A DNA stretch of 64,000 nucleotides from Cedecea neteri NBRC 105707 = ATCC 33855 (GCF_001571265.1 NZ_BCTL01000020.1:1-64000); one strand, 5' to 3'. Counted from the first letter of the stretch, positions 1 through 9,122 are shown. Translations and numbers: made by a program. Notes: generated from the letters alone by a model not told the origin.

Positions 1-198
1 CGAGGCGATTTAAGCCGGAACCAAGCCTCGCTTTAAACCCGCAGCCACGCCCTTGTCACCGTTCCTGAACGCACAGGGGAAATCGATCTACAGGTGAACG
101 GAAAAAATATCGACTAACATTTATCGTCCCAGGACAGGCTCAAAGGATGATTAGGATACGAGCTAGTTCTGAACTGTAGAGAGCTTATCCTTTCTCTG
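1..198. other. Upstream stretch without a recognisable gene
   Basis: No complete gene is visible here. In the first forward frame a stop lies at 34-36, followed by 26 open codons (37-117) ending in TAA. These read like a protein C-terminus but have no ATG and only one late GTG. It could be the end of a decayed or frameshifted gene, or chance. In E. coli proY precedes malZ; I do not recognise a ProY C-terminus here. The rest (118-198) has no clear promoter. Confidence 0.3.
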
Positions 199-221
199 CC
201 TCCACCCCTCCCATCCTCCCC
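199..221 (-). promoter_or_regulatory. Two MalT-box-like sequences upstream of malZ
   Basis: On the minus strand, 208-199 reads GGGGTGGAGG and 221-212 reads GGGGAGGATG. Each matches 9 of 10 positions of the MalT box GGGGA(T/G)GAGG. They are tandem, in the same orientation and 13 bp apart, 80-100 bp before the malZ start. malZ is a MalT-regulated gene in E. coli, so the site fits; binding itself is inferred. Confidence 0.6.
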
Positions 222-301
222 CAAATTAACCCGGAATGATGAGTGATAAAGCCTTATGCTGTGGCAAGGTGGCGTCATTTTTAAGCGATGGGAAAGTTAC
301 T

Positions 302-2119
302 ATGTTGAATGCCTGGCACCTGCCGGTAACACCGTTTATCCAGAAACGGGAACAAAGCCTTGTCATCACTCTATGGCTGGCGGGGGATGACCTGCCGGAA
401 AAAGTGATTCTGCGCGGCGAAAAAGATAACGAAGAGATTTCCCTGGCCATGACGCGCCAGAAACACGCGCCCCTGGAGGGCGTTGTCGCCTGGAAAGTCA
501 CCCTTGATACTGCCGAAGGGCAGCCGCGCCGTCGCTATAGTTTTAAGCTGCTCTGGCAGGACCGACAGCGCTGGTACACGCCCCAGGGCTTTCAGAAGAC
601 ACCGCCGGCTCGTCTGGAACAGTTCGCTTTTGATACGCCGGATGATGGCCCGGACTGGGTGCAGGATCAGGTGTTTTACCAGATCTTCCCGGATCGTTTT
701 GCGCGAGGATCGAATCGCCAGCCGGGGCAGGATAACGTTTATTTTCATCATGCGGCCGGGCGGGAGATCGTCCGCCGGGAATGGGATGAGCCTTTAACCG
801 GGGAGGCCGGAGGGTCGACCTTTTACGGGGGCGATCTTGACGGCATCAGCGAGAAATTGCCTTACCTGAAGAAGCTCGGCGTGACGGCGCTTTATCTGAA
901 CCCTGTTTTCACCGCGCCCAGCGTGCATAAGTACGACACTCAGGATTACCGTCAGGTGGACGAGCAGTTTGGCGGTAACGCCGCTTTCCTGCGGCTGCGG
1001 GAAAACACGCGCAGGCAGGGGATGAAACTGATGCTGGACGGCGTCTTTAACCACAGCGGCGATACGCACGCCTGGTTTGACAGGCATCAGCAGAACGGCA
1101 GCGGCGCCTGCCATAACCCGCAGTCACCGTGGCGCGACTGGTACAGCTTCTCCGACGAGGGGCTTGCGCTGGACTGGCTGGGCTATTCCAGCCTGCCTAA
1201 GCTGGATTATCGCTCGGCTACTCTGGTGGACGAAATCTATCGCGGCGAGCAAAGCATTGTGCGGCACTGGCTGCGCGAGCCCTGGGGCATCGACGGCTGG
1301 CGTCTCGATGTGGTGCATATGCTGGGTGAAGCGGGCGGGGCGAAAAATAACCTGCTGCACGTCAGCGGCATTACCCGGGCGGCAAAAGAAACAAAAGCGA
1401 ATGCTTACGTCCTGGGCGAGCACTTTGGCGATGCCCGGCAATGGCTGCAGGCCGATGCCGAAGATGCCGCCATGAACTATCGCGGTTTTACTTTCCCGCT
1501 GTGGGGATTTTTAGCAAACACCGATATCTCCTACGAGCCGCAGGATATTGACGCCCAAACCTGTATGGCGTGGATGGAAGAGCATCGTTCGGCGCTTTCC
1601 CATCAGCAGCAATTGCGGATGTTTAACCAGCTCGACAGCCATGATACCGCCCGATTTAAGTCGATTCTTGGTAAAGATGTTGCCCGCTTGCCGCTGGCCG
1701 TTATCTGGCTGTACGCCTGGCCCGGCGTGCCCTGTATTTATTACGGCGATGAGGTGGGGCTGGATGGCAACAACGATCCTTTCTGCCGCAAGCCTTTCCC
1801 GTGGAAGCAGCAGGATCAGGACTCAGACCTGCTGGCGCTCTATCAGCGTTTAGGCAAACTGCGTAAGCAAAGCCGGGCGCTCCGCCAGGGCGGCTGCCGG
1901 GTTATCTATGCGGAAGGTGATGTTGTGGTATTTGTTCGTGCTTATCAAAACGAGCGCGTGCTGGTGGCTATAAACCGCGGCAGCGAGGTTCAGGTAACGC
2001 TGCCGTGGGATGCCCTGCTGAGCGGCAGGGCCTGGACGCAGCTCGAAGGCGAGGCCGGTCTCGATAACCGTGAATTGACCCTGCCTGCCGTCAGCGCTGC
2101 CGTCTGGCGTAGCCTGTAG
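302..2119 (+). CDS. malZ: Maltodextrin glucosidase MalZ
   Basis: Cytoplasmic GH13 enzyme that removes glucose from the reducing end of short maltodextrins in the maltose system. The protein has 605 residues from the ATG at 302, the same as E. coli MalZ. An in-frame ATG at 236 would add 22 residues unlike the family, so 302 is preferred, with GGGAAAG just upstream. An N-terminal domain covers about residues 1-115. The GH13 signatures follow: DGVFNH (246-251), GWRLD with nucleophile Asp336, GEH with acid Glu373, and DSHD with Asp448. There is no signal peptide. Two MalT-like boxes lie upstream. A convergent LysR gene begins 24 bp after the stop, with a GC-rich inverted repeat (2125-2163) across the junction. 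Confidence 0.97.
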   Translation: MLNAWHLPVTPFIQKREQSLVITLWLAGDDLPEKVILRGEKDNEEISLAMTRQKHAPLEGVVAWKVTLDTAEGQPRRRYSFKLLWQDRQRWYTPQGFQKTPPARLEQFAFDTPDDGPDWVQDQVFYQIFPDRFARGSNRQPGQDNVYFHHAAGREIVRREWDEPLTGEAGGSTFYGGDLDGISEKLPYLKKLGVTALYLNPVFTAPSVHKYDTQDYRQVDEQFGGNAAFLRLRENTRRQGMKLMLDGVFNHSGDTHAWFDRHQQNGSGACHNPQSPWRDWYSFSDEGLALDWLGYSSLPKLDYRSATLVDEIYRGEQSIVRHWLREPWGIDGWRLDVVHMLGEAGGAKNNLLHVSGITRAAKETKANAYVLGEHFGDARQWLQADAEDAAMNYRGFTFPLWGFLANTDISYEPQDIDAQTCMAWMEEHRSALSHQQQLRMFNQLDSHDTARFKSILGKDVARLPLAVIWLYAWPGVPCIYYGDEVGLDGNNDPFCRKPFPWKQQDQDSDLLALYQRLGKLRKQSRALRQGGCRVIYAEGDVVVFVRAYQNERVLVAINRGSEVQVTLPWDALLSGRAWTQLEGEAGLDNRELTLPAVSAAVWRSL

Positions 2120-2143
2120 CCTAAAGCTCCGGCGGGTAGCTAT

Positions 2144-3061
2144 TTAGCTATTCGCCGGGAGCTGATAAAGCGAATTCACTAAATCCCCTTCGATGATCTT
2201 CTCTCGCCACCAGCGAGCGGCCAGGCCTTCGCCACGGTTGTGCCAGCCGATGTAGGTCACGTCCGTCTGGCGGAACGATACAACCGGTTTTTCAATCAGT
2301 TTGCCGCTGTTCAGGAGCGGCTGGGCGATATGGCGGGGTAAAAATCCGCAGGCCAGACCGGCGACCAGAATCGCGACCTTACTGGGGAAGTCGTACACCA
2401 CCACGCGCTCTTGCTCTTCAATGTAATTGGTATTGATGGGATGACAGTAGCGCGCCGTATCACCGATGATGGCCGCACGATGTCGGCAAACTTCGTCGCT
2501 GGAAAGCACGTGTTCAGCTTTTGCCAGCGTGTGACCTGGTGAGACGACAAAGACGTTGTCGAGCGTGCCCAGCATCTTGTAGGAATACTCAGAGGAGGTG
2601 GGCGGCTCGTTAATCGCGCCGAGAATAATGTGGGCGCCGTTATGGGTCAGCTCTTCCCATGCGCCAGCCAGCGTATGGTGGGTAAAATTGAGCGTGGTTT
2701 GCTGACCGAGGGCGTAGAACTCGTTCATCAGCGGCAGCAGCAAATGAAACGGAAACGATCCGTCCAGGGCGATGGTGAGCGTTTTTTCCCAGCCGGAGGT
2801 TGAGCGCAATGCCTGGCTTTCCAGATCCTTCGCAGCGCTGAGCACCATGCGCCCTTTTTCCAGCACGATCCTACCGGTGTCGGTGAATTTGGCTCTGTGC
2901 CCCGATCTGTCCAGCAGTTTGATATTCAGATCGTTTTCCAGCTTCTGCACCATATAACTCAGCGCTGCGGGGGTTTTAAACAGCGATTCAGCGGCGGCGG
3001 CAAAACTTCCGTGCTTGTCTAAAGCATCAAGAATAAGCAGAACATCTAAATTCACACGCAT
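2144..3061 (-). CDS. LysR-family transcriptional regulator
   Basis: A 305-residue LysR-type regulator. The winged HTH is in the first ~65 residues (GSFAAAAESL, ALSYMVQKLE, LLDRSGHRAKFT), followed by a substrate-binding effector domain to the C-terminus. The HTH resembles E. coli YhaJ more than metabolic LysR proteins, but I cannot assign an orthologue. It is divergent from the isochorismatase gene across 163 bp (3062-3224), the usual arrangement for a LysR protein controlling its neighbour. The three-gene unit at 3225-6367 is therefore its likely target. E. coli K-12 has no regulator at this point between malZ and acpH. The effector is unknown. Confidence 0.9.
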   Translation of the reverse strand: MRVNLDVLLILDALDKHGSFAAAAESLFKTPAALSYMVQKLENDLNIKLLDRSGHRAKFTDTGRIVLEKGRMVLSAAKDLESQALRSTSGWEKTLTIALDGSFPFHLLLPLMNEFYALGQQTTLNFTHHTLAGAWEELTHNGAHIILGAINEPPTSSEYSYKMLGTLDNVFVVSPGHTLAKAEHVLSSDEVCRHRAAIIGDTARYCHPINTNYIEEQERVVVYDFPSKVAILVAGLACGFLPRHIAQPLLNSGKLIEKPVVSFRQTDVTYIGWHNRGEGLAARWWREKIIEGDLVNSLYQLPANS

Positions 3062-3224
3062 AGCGATAGTCCATTCAGGCCTTTTTCCCGCCAGAGTCTA
3101 GCACCAAAAAATTAAATAAGACGTTAGAAAATTCCGGCTATCAACCCTGCGCCTGTATGCAGAGAATAAGGGCGTCATCCAGAGATGGATACCTTAATAA
3201 CTCATTGATAGCTGAGGGAATAAA

Positions 3225-3866
3225 ATGTCTATTCGTGAATTGATTGACCCAAAAAACTCTGCCCTTATTTTTATCGATCACCAGCCGCAAATGGCTTTCG
3301 GCGTGGCGAATATCGATCGCCAGACCCTGAAAAATAACACCGTGGCGCTGGCGAAGGCGGGCAAAATATTTAACGTACCGACGATTTATACCTCCGTCGA
3401 AACCAAAAGCTTCAGCGGCTATATCTGGCCTGAATTGTTGGCCGTTCACCCTGAAATTAAGCCGATTGAGCGCACCTCGATGAATTCCTGGGAAGATAAA
3501 GCGTTTGTTGAGGCGGTGAAGGCAACCGGCCGTAAAAAGCTGATTATTTCTGCGCTGTGGACCGAAGTATGCCTGACCTTCCCGGCGCTGATGGCACTGG
3601 AAGAAGGCTTTGAAGTTTATGTGGTGACCGACACTTCTGGCGGGACTTCTGTGGATGCCCACGAGCGCGCTATTGACCGCATGGTACAGGCCGGTGCCGT
3701 GCCGGTGACCTGGCAGCAGGTCCTGCTGGAGTACCAGCGCGACTGGTCACGCAAAGAGACTTACGACGCGGTGATGAGCCTGGTTCGTGAGCACAGCGGG
3801 GCTTACGGCATGGGCGTCGACTACGCTTACACCATGATTCACGGCGCGCCGGAACGTAAAGCCTGA
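3225..3866 (+). CDS. Isochorismatase-like cysteine hydrolase (YcaC type)
   Basis: A 213-residue member of the isochorismatase-like hydrolase family, closest in layout to YcaC, whose substrate is unknown. The fold markers are the early Asp18 in IFIDHQ and the nucleophile Cys116 in TEVCLTFPA, followed by a VVTDTSGGTS strand-loop. No signal peptide, so cytoplasmic. The start is supported by GAGGGA seven bases upstream. It is first in a three-gene run with 66 bp to the next gene, divergent from a LysR regulator. It probably hydrolyses an amide, or an intermediate made by the neighbouring amidohydrolase, but no substrate can be read from sequence. Confidence 0.9.
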   Translation: MSIRELIDPKNSALIFIDHQPQMAFGVANIDRQTLKNNTVALAKAGKIFNVPTIYTSVETKSFSGYIWPELLAVHPEIKPIERTSMNSWEDKAFVEAVKATGRKKLIISALWTEVCLTFPALMALEEGFEVYVVTDTSGGTSVDAHERAIDRMVQAGAVPVTWQQVLLEYQRDWSRKETYDAVMSLVREHSGAYGMGVDYAYTMIHGAPERKA

Positions 3867-3932
3867 TGAATCACTCCCGGAGCGGGTTCACCGCTCCGTT
3901 TTCTCTCCCCATTCTGACTCAGGAATTGCGGC

Positions 3933-4478
3933 ATGGCCGACAACAATACCGTTACGCTGGTGATAACCCACGCAATCCGGCCCGGCGAGGCCGCTCGCTA
4001 CGAGCAGTGGCTGGAAAAAATTATGCCGACCGCCGCCCGTTTCCCCGGCCACCTTGGGGTACACGTGATTCGCCCCACAACCGGGAACGACACCTATAAC
4101 GTGGTGATTCGTTTCGACACGCTCGAGCATCTCAATGCCTGGACTGATTCCCCTGAACGCCATCGCCTTGTGGAAGAGATTAAATCCTCTCTCGCCGACG
4201 ATGACAAAGTGCAGGTGCACACCGAAACCGCCTTCTGGTTTACCCCGGAGAGTGCCACGGTGAAGCGCCCGCCGCAGTGGAAGCAGTTCTTGATTACTTT
4301 ACTGGTTATCTTCCCCAGCACCAACCTTGTGCCGTGGGTGACGGGCATGCTGTTCCCTGGTTTGCGCGGCACGCTCCCCGGACACCTGCTTAACGATGCC
4401 TGCGTGGTGGCGCTGGTGGTCTGGCTCTGGATGCCAATGGTGACGAAGCTGTTTGCCGGTTGGTTAAAAAAAGCATGA
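3933..4478 (+). CDS. Antibiotic biosynthesis monooxygenase-fold protein with membrane tail
   Basis: A 181-residue protein. Residues ~1-100 have the ABM (dimeric alpha-beta barrel) pattern: TLVITHAIRPGEAARYEQWL, then FPGHLGVHVIRP and YNVVIRFDTLEHLNAW. The remaining ~75 residues are hydrophobic with two likely membrane helices (FLITLLVIFPSTNLVPWV and ACVVALVVWLWMPMV), and the end is basic (GWLKKA). The barrel would sit on the cytoplasmic side. Members often oxidise quinol-like aromatics without a cofactor, but many are uncharacterised. It follows the isochorismatase gene, and the amidohydrolase starts 20 bp after it, so the three are probably co-transcribed. Confidence 0.85.
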   Translation: MADNNTVTLVITHAIRPGEAARYEQWLEKIMPTAARFPGHLGVHVIRPTTGNDTYNVVIRFDTLEHLNAWTDSPERHRLVEEIKSSLADDDKVQVHTETAFWFTPESATVKRPPQWKQFLITLLVIFPSTNLVPWVTGMLFPGLRGTLPGHLLNDACVVALVVWLWMPMVTKLFAGWLKKA

Positions 4479-4498
4479 TTTCTCAGGAGTACCTGATT

Positions 4499-6367
4499 AT
4501 GTCTCAACATGCCTCACTGATTTTGACTAACGGCCAATTCCACACGCTGGATAAAGAGAATCCTCTGGCCGAAGCGGTAGCGATTAAAGACGGTAAAATT
4601 CTGGCGGCGGGCACCACCGCGTATGTGATGAGCTTTGCCGGAGAAGGCAGCCAGATGGTCGATTTGAAAGGCCACACGGTTATCCCCGGCCTGAACGATT
4701 CGCACCTGCACCTGATCCGGGGCGGCCTGAACTACAACCTTGAGCTGCGTTGGGAAGGCGTGCCTTCGCTTGCTGATGCCTTACGGATGTTAAAAGAACA
4801 GGCGCTGCGTACGCCATCCCCGCAGTGGGTTCGCGTGGTGGGCGGCTGGACAGAGTTCCAGTTTGCCGAACGCCGTATGCCAACCATCGAAGAGCTTAAC
4901 GAGGCCGCGCCGGATACGCCGGTGTTCGTTCTGCATCTGTACGACAGAGCTTTGCTCAACCGCGCGGCCCTGAAAGCCGTAGGCTACACCAGAGAGACGC
5001 CGAATCCGCCGGGCGGAGAAATCGTTCGTGACGGCAACGGCAATCCTACGGGGATGCTGGTGGCGAAGCCTAACGCGATGATTCTTTATTCCACCCTGGC
5101 TAAAGGGCCGAAGCTGCCGCTGGAACTGCAGGTGAACTCTACGCGGCAGTTTATGCGCGAGCTGAACCGCCTGGGCGTGACCAGCGCGATCGATGCGGGC
5201 GGCGGTTTCCAGAACTACCCCGAGGATTACCAGGTCATCGACGAGCTGCACGGTAAAAAGCAGATGACGGTGCGCATTGCCTATAACCTGTTTACCCAGC
5301 GCCCTCAGCATGAGCTGGAAGATTTCGAAAAATGGACCGATATGCTGACGCCGGGGCAGGGGACTGATTTCTATCGCGCCAACGGGGCCGGTGAGATGCT
5401 AGTGTTCTCGGCGGCGGACTTTGAAGACTTCCTGCAGCCGCGCCCGGATCTGCCGGACGGCATGGAGCAGGAGCTTGAGCGCGTGGTGCGCCATCTGGTT
5501 GAACACCGCTGGCCGTTCCGCCTGCATGCAACCTACAACGAGTCCATCAGCCGCATGCTGGACGTGTTCGAAAAGGTGGACCGCGATATTCCGTTCAACG
5601 GCCTGCACTGGCTGTTTGATCACGCGGAGACGATTACCGAGCGCAATATAGACCGTGTTAAGGCGCTGGGCGGTGGGATCGCGGTCCAGCATCGTATGGC
5701 CTTCCAGGGGGAATATTATGCGGAGCGTTACGGGCTGGAGGCGGTAAAACAAACGCCACCGGTGGCGAAAATGCTTGCCGCAGGCGTGCCCGTAGGCTTG
5801 GGCACCGACGCCACGCGCGTGGCCAGCTACAACCCTTGGACGGCGCTTTACTGGCTAGTGTCCGGGCGCACGGTGGGCGGTATGCAGATGTACGACGAGA
5901 ATAACCGTATGTCCCGCGATGTCGCCCTTGAGCTATGGACCGCCGGCAGCGCCTGGTTCTCTAACGAGCAGGGTAAGAAAGGGCGGATTCAGGCGGGACA
6001 ACTGGCCGACCTGGTCGTGCTGTCTCAGGACTACTTCAGCGTGCCGGAAGAGGCAATCAAGGGTATTGAATCGGTAATGACCGTAGTGGATGGGAAAGTG
6101 GTTTACGCTACCGGCGCCTTTACTCCTCTGGCTCCGCCTGCCATTCCTGTTCTGCCTGACTGGTCACCAGTGGTGACCGTGCCGGGGCATTACCGTTCCG
6201 CCCCGCCTGCGGCGGCAAAAGTGGGGATGATGGCAGCGGTTCATCAGTGCTGCGGCAGCTGTAGCGTCCACGGGCATCAGCACGAGGTGGCACGGAACTC
6301 CTCGATTCCCGTTGGCGATGAGACGGCGTTCTGGGGCGTGATGGGCTGTTCCTGCTTCGCCTTCTGA
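4499..6367 (+). CDS. Amidohydrolase (YtcJ-like) with Cys/His-rich C-terminal tail
   Basis: A metal-dependent amidohydrolase of the YtcJ-like family, 622 residues from the ATG at 4499 with AGGAG 10 bases before it. An upstream in-frame ATG at 4460 would overlap the preceding gene and lacks a good site. Seen: the HxH metal motif (NDSHLH, His69/His71), HWLFDHAE in the barrel, and GLGTDATRVAS near the C-terminal end of the barrel. The family cleaves C-N bonds of small amides or N-acyl compounds; the substrate is unknown. The last 42 residues are unusual, with CCGSC, a run of four His, and a terminal GCSC, which suggests a metal or redox site. No signal peptide is visible. It is the last gene of the LysR-flanked unit. 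Confidence 0.88.
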   Translation: MSQHASLILTNGQFHTLDKENPLAEAVAIKDGKILAAGTTAYVMSFAGEGSQMVDLKGHTVIPGLNDSHLHLIRGGLNYNLELRWEGVPSLADALRMLKEQALRTPSPQWVRVVGGWTEFQFAERRMPTIEELNEAAPDTPVFVLHLYDRALLNRAALKAVGYTRETPNPPGGEIVRDGNGNPTGMLVAKPNAMILYSTLAKGPKLPLELQVNSTRQFMRELNRLGVTSAIDAGGGFQNYPEDYQVIDELHGKKQMTVRIAYNLFTQRPQHELEDFEKWTDMLTPGQGTDFYRANGAGEMLVFSAADFEDFLQPRPDLPDGMEQELERVVRHLVEHRWPFRLHATYNESISRMLDVFEKVDRDIPFNGLHWLFDHAETITERNIDRVKALGGGIAVQHRMAFQGEYYAERYGLEAVKQTPPVAKMLAAGVPVGLGTDATRVASYNPWTALYWLVSGRTVGGMQMYDENNRMSRDVALELWTAGSAWFSNEQGKKGRIQAGQLADLVVLSQDYFSVPEEAIKGIESVMTVVDGKVVYATGAFTPLAPPAIPVLPDWSPVVTVPGHYRSAPPAAAKVGMMAAVHQCCGSCSVHGHQHEVARNSSIPVGDETAFWGVMGCSCFAF

Positions 6368-6374
6368 CAAAAAC

Positions 6375-6402
6375 AAAAAAGGCCGCATTCGCGGCCTTTT
6401 CT
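6375..6402. terminator. Bidirectional terminator between the amidohydrolase gene and tsaA
   Basis: The stem GGCCGC/GCGGCC with loop ATTC is flanked by an A-run on the left and TTTT on the right. It can serve the forward amidohydrolase unit and the convergent tsaA. Confidence 0.85.
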
Positions 6403-6419
6403 TCGAGCTTGCTTAGCGA

Positions 6420-7022
6420 TTACAGCTTAGCAACGTTCTCGCTCAGGTACTTAGCCACGCCGTCCGGAGACGCGTTCATGCCTTCTTTCCCTTTTTCCCA
6501 CTGAGCCGGGCACACTTCGCCGTGCTCTTCGTGGAACTGCAGCGCGTCAACCATACGCAGCATTTCGTCGATGTTACGACCCAGCGGCAGATCGTTCACA
6601 ACCTGGTGGCGAACGATACCGGCTTTGTCGATCAGGAAGGAGCCGCGCAGCGCAACGCCAGCTTCCGGGTGTTCGATACCGTAGGCTTGCTGGATTTCAC
6701 GTTTGATATCAGCAACCATCGCGTATTTCACTTCGCCGATGCCGCCTTTATCAACAGGGGTTTTACGCCACGCGTTGTGCACGAACTCGGAGTCAAAAGA
6801 TACACCAACGACTTCTACGCCGCGCTTCTGGAATTCTTCGTAACGCTTGTCGAACGCGATCAGTTCAGACGGGCACACGAAGGTGAAGTCCATCGGCCAG
6901 AAGAAGACCACGGTAGCTTTACCGTTGGTGTGTTTTTTGAAGTTGAAGTTTTCAACGATTTCGCCATTGCCCAGGACGGCAGCAGCGGTAAAGTCAGGGG
7001 CTGGACGAGTAACCAGGACCAT
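6420..7022 (-). CDS. tsaA: 2-Cys peroxiredoxin TsaA
   Basis: A typical 2-Cys thiol peroxidase that reduces H2O2 and alkyl hydroperoxides in the cytoplasm. The protein has 200 residues from the ATG at 7022, which has AGGAG five bases upstream. An in-frame extension to 7118 would add 32 unlikely residues. Peroxidatic Cys50 is in FTFVCPSE and resolving Cys171 in GEVCPAQW. A GGIG motif is present, but the C-terminus (VAKL) lacks a YF motif, as in peroxiredoxins that resist over-oxidation. Salmonella has tsaA next to acpH, as here; E. coli K-12 lacks the gene at this place. An OxyR-like site lies ~80-120 bp upstream. Confidence 0.92.
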   Translation of the reverse strand: MVLVTRPAPDFTAAAVLGNGEIVENFNFKKHTNGKATVVFFWPMDFTFVCPSELIAFDKRYEEFQKRGVEVVGVSFDSEFVHNAWRKTPVDKGGIGEVKYAMVADIKREIQQAYGIEHPEAGVALRGSFLIDKAGIVRHQVVNDLPLGRNIDEMLRMVDALQFHEEHGEVCPAQWEKGKEGMNASPDGVAKYLSENVAKL

Positions 7023-7099
7023 ATGTACTCCTGTTAATTTTGTTAAAGTGAATGTTAACGCAACGGGGGGAGTATAGGGGCTCCATTCCATGTAGCTCA

Positions 7100-7138
7100 A
7101 TGGCATCTTGCCAATCAATCAGATAGGTTTTGGCTATC
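7100..7138 (-). promoter_or_regulatory. OxyR-like operator upstream of tsaA
   Basis: An exact ATAG-N7-CTAT unit lies at 7123-7137. Seven bases away is a second, weaker dyad with the same geometry (7101-7115, TGGC...GCCAAT). OxyR consensus sites are tandem ATAG-N7-CTAT units spaced by seven bases. The position before a peroxiredoxin gene makes OxyR control likely; the second half is degenerate. Confidence 0.55.
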
Positions 7139-7222
7139 AAAAAGACGCATATATTGATGCCGGTAACCAAGATAGCCCTTTTTAGAAAAAGGGCAAGTTG
7201 TTCTAACGTGAACCGGGAACGA

Positions 7223-7804
7223 TCACAAACTTTTTTGTTCGGCCATCGCCATCATGCGCGGGTAGAACTGCCAGAACAATTCCTCCAGCCGATCATAATG
7301 GGCGTCGAGATCGTGCCAGGAGTCTCGCAAGGCATCGAGTTTTGGTCTACGGCTCGCCATCCCGTTGAGAACGTTAGCAATAAAGTCCATGTCCTGGTAG
7401 CGTTCCAGCCAGCGTTCACGCCATAAATAGTTATTGAGGTTAATGAAACGCGGCGGCGTGTCGGCAAGCCTGGGCTCAATTTGCCCGCGTGCATAGGCGA
7501 CAAAATCTTCAAGCTCGATATCCGGGCAGACTTTATCCCAGTGACGTGACAGGAAGTGGTCCCACATAACGTCCAGCGAAATAGGCGAAACGCGCCGCGT
7601 TTTGGGGCCAAACCAGCCTCGGGCGAGAGCGACCTCCGGCAGGCCGTCCGTGAGGGCATCCACCCGGCGGTGCATATAAATGCCGGCCACGACTTCGGGC
7701 GAAAAGCTGTCGTCCGGGTTGCCGCGCACGAAATCCGCCAGCAAATTTCCCAGCAGTGAACTTTGGGCCAGATGGGCAAGATGCAGGTGGGCGAGAAAAT
7801 TCAT
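7223..7804 (-). CDS. acpH: Acyl carrier protein phosphodiesterase AcpH
   Basis: Removes the 4'-phosphopantetheine arm from holo-ACP, giving apo-ACP. The protein is 193 residues, equal to E. coli AcpH (YajB). The N-terminal [11 protein letters not shown], the HRRVDALTD segment and the [10 protein letters not shown] segment carry the His/Asp residues typical of this Mn-dependent family. It is divergent from queA across 114 bp, the same arrangement as in E. coli. It is separated from tsaA by 200 bp, so the two are probably transcribed from separate promoters. Confidence 0.95.
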   Translation of the reverse strand: MNFLAHLHLAHLAQSSLLGNLLADFVRGNPDDSFSPEVVAGIYMHRRVDALTDGLPEVALARGWFGPKTRRVSPISLDVMWDHFLSRHWDKVCPDIELEDFVAYARGQIEPRLADTPPRFINLNNYLWRERWLERYQDMDFIANVLNGMASRRPKLDALRDSWHDLDAHYDRLEELFWQFYPRMMAMAEQKSL

Positions 7805-7918
7805 CGAATAGTTATTCCATTTATGGCTTTAAAACGGCCTGAGCGGGGTAAACGTGTTGCAGGGAAAGCCCCCTGCCACTAGACTAAGCCGCCTGTTTTT
7901 AAGTCTGAGTGCTATACC

Positions 7919-8989
7919 ATGCGCGTTGCTGATTTTTCCTTTGAACTGCCTGAATCCCTGATTGCTCATTATCCGCAAGCCGAGCGCAGCAGCTGTCGTT
8001 TGCTGTCTCTGGACGGGCCGACGGGCGCGCTGACGCATGGCACTTTCACCGATTTACTCGACAAGCTCAACCCCGGCGACCTGCTGGTGTTCAATAACAC
8101 CCGCGTTATCCCGGCTCGTCTGTTTGGCCGTAAAGCCAGCGGCGGGAAAATTGAAGTTCTGGTCGAGCGTATGTTGGATGATAAACGCATTCTGGCACAT
8201 ATTCGCGCTTCTAAAGCGCCAAAACCCGGCGCCGAGCTGCTGCTGGGCGATGATGAAAGCGTACACGCCACCATGGTTGCACGCCACGATGCGCTGTTTG
8301 AAGTTGAGTTTAACGACGAACGCGCCGTGCTGGATATCTTAAATAACATCGGCCATATGCCGCTACCGCCGTACATCGACCGACCTGATGAAGAGGCCGA
8401 CCGCGAGCTTTATCAAACGGTTTATAGCCAGAAGCCGGGTGCCGTTGCCGCGCCAACGGCGGGCCTGCACTTTGACGAGCCGCTGCTGGAAAAGCTGCGT
8501 AATAAAGGCATAGATATGGCGTTCGTCACGCTGCACGTTGGCGCTGGGACGTTCCAGCCGGTGCGCGTCGACAGCATTGAAGACCACATCATGCACTCTG
8601 AGTATGCCGAAGTGCCTCAGGATGTTGTGGACGCGGTGCTGGCCTGCAAAGCTCGCGGCAACCGCGTTATCGCGGTAGGGACAACGTCGGTACGTTCGCT
8701 GGAAAGCGCCGCTCAGGCGTCGAAAAACGATCTGATCGAGCCGTTCTTCGGCGATACCCAAATCTTCATCTACCCGGGCTATCAGTACAAAGTGATCGAC
8801 GCGCTGGTGACGAATTTCCACCTGCCAGAGTCTACGCTGATTATGCTGGTCTCGGCATTTGCCGGATATAAAAACACAATGCACGCCTACCATGAGGCGG
8901 TGAAAGCGGAATATCGCTTCTTTAGCTACGGCGATGCGATGTTTATTACCTGCAATCCGCAGGCGATAAACGAACGCCCGGGGGAGTAA
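7919..8989 (+). CDS. queA: S-adenosylmethionine:tRNA ribosyltransferase-isomerase QueA
   Basis: Transfers and isomerises the ribosyl part of AdoMet onto preQ1 in tRNA, making epoxyqueuosine at wobble position 34. The 356 residues equal the length of E. coli QueA. Family blocks are evident: [12 protein letters not shown] at the start, [11 protein letters not shown], the APTAGLHF segment, [11 protein letters not shown], and NFHLPESTL near the end. First gene of the queA-tgt-yajC-secD-secF run. A 216-bp gap with a REP-like palindrome separates it from tgt. Confidence 0.98.
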   Translation: MRVADFSFELPESLIAHYPQAERSSCRLLSLDGPTGALTHGTFTDLLDKLNPGDLLVFNNTRVIPARLFGRKASGGKIEVLVERMLDDKRILAHIRASKAPKPGAELLLGDDESVHATMVARHDALFEVEFNDERAVLDILNNIGHMPLPPYIDRPDEEADRELYQTVYSQKPGAVAAPTAGLHFDEPLLEKLRNKGIDMAFVTLHVGAGTFQPVRVDSIEDHIMHSEYAEVPQDVVDAVLACKARGNRVIAVGTTSVRSLESAAQASKNDLIEPFFGDTQIFIYPGYQYKVIDALVTNFHLPESTLIMLVSAFAGYKNTMHAYHEAVKAEYRFFSYGDAMFITCNPQAINERPGE

Positions 8990-8992
8990 TTT

Positions 8993-9122
8993 CCCCTCAC
9001 CCTGACCCTCTCCCCAAGGGGGAGAGGGGATAATAAAGGGTCAACCTCTCTCCTGGGGAGAGGGAATAATGCAGGTCTTATTTTCTCCCTCTCCTTTCCA
9101 GGGAGAGGGTTGGGGTGAGGGT
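8993..9122. repeat. REP/BIME-like palindromic repeat cluster
   Basis: A compound of CCCTCACCCTGACCCTCTCC at the left and its near inverse (GGGAGAGGGTTGGGGTGAGG) at the right, with further CTCTCC/GGAGAGG units inside. The same core recurs at 20403-20440 and 26352-26438. It lies just after the queA stop. It can form a long hairpin and may protect or end the queA transcript. Confidence 0.85.

Noticed and set aside
236-301. 22-codon N-terminal extension of malZ
   Set aside because: The family begins at MLNAWHLP, the shorter form has exactly the E. coli length, and a ribosome site lies right before 302.
1077-1475. Overlapping 132-codon forward frame inside malZ
   Set aside because: It is in a different frame of a well-conserved gene and has arginine/alanine-rich shadow composition.
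2125-2163. Rho-independent terminator at the malZ/LysR junction
   Set aside because: The AGCTCCGGCG/CGCCGGGAGCT stem is convincing but has an 18-nt loop and no T-run on either side.
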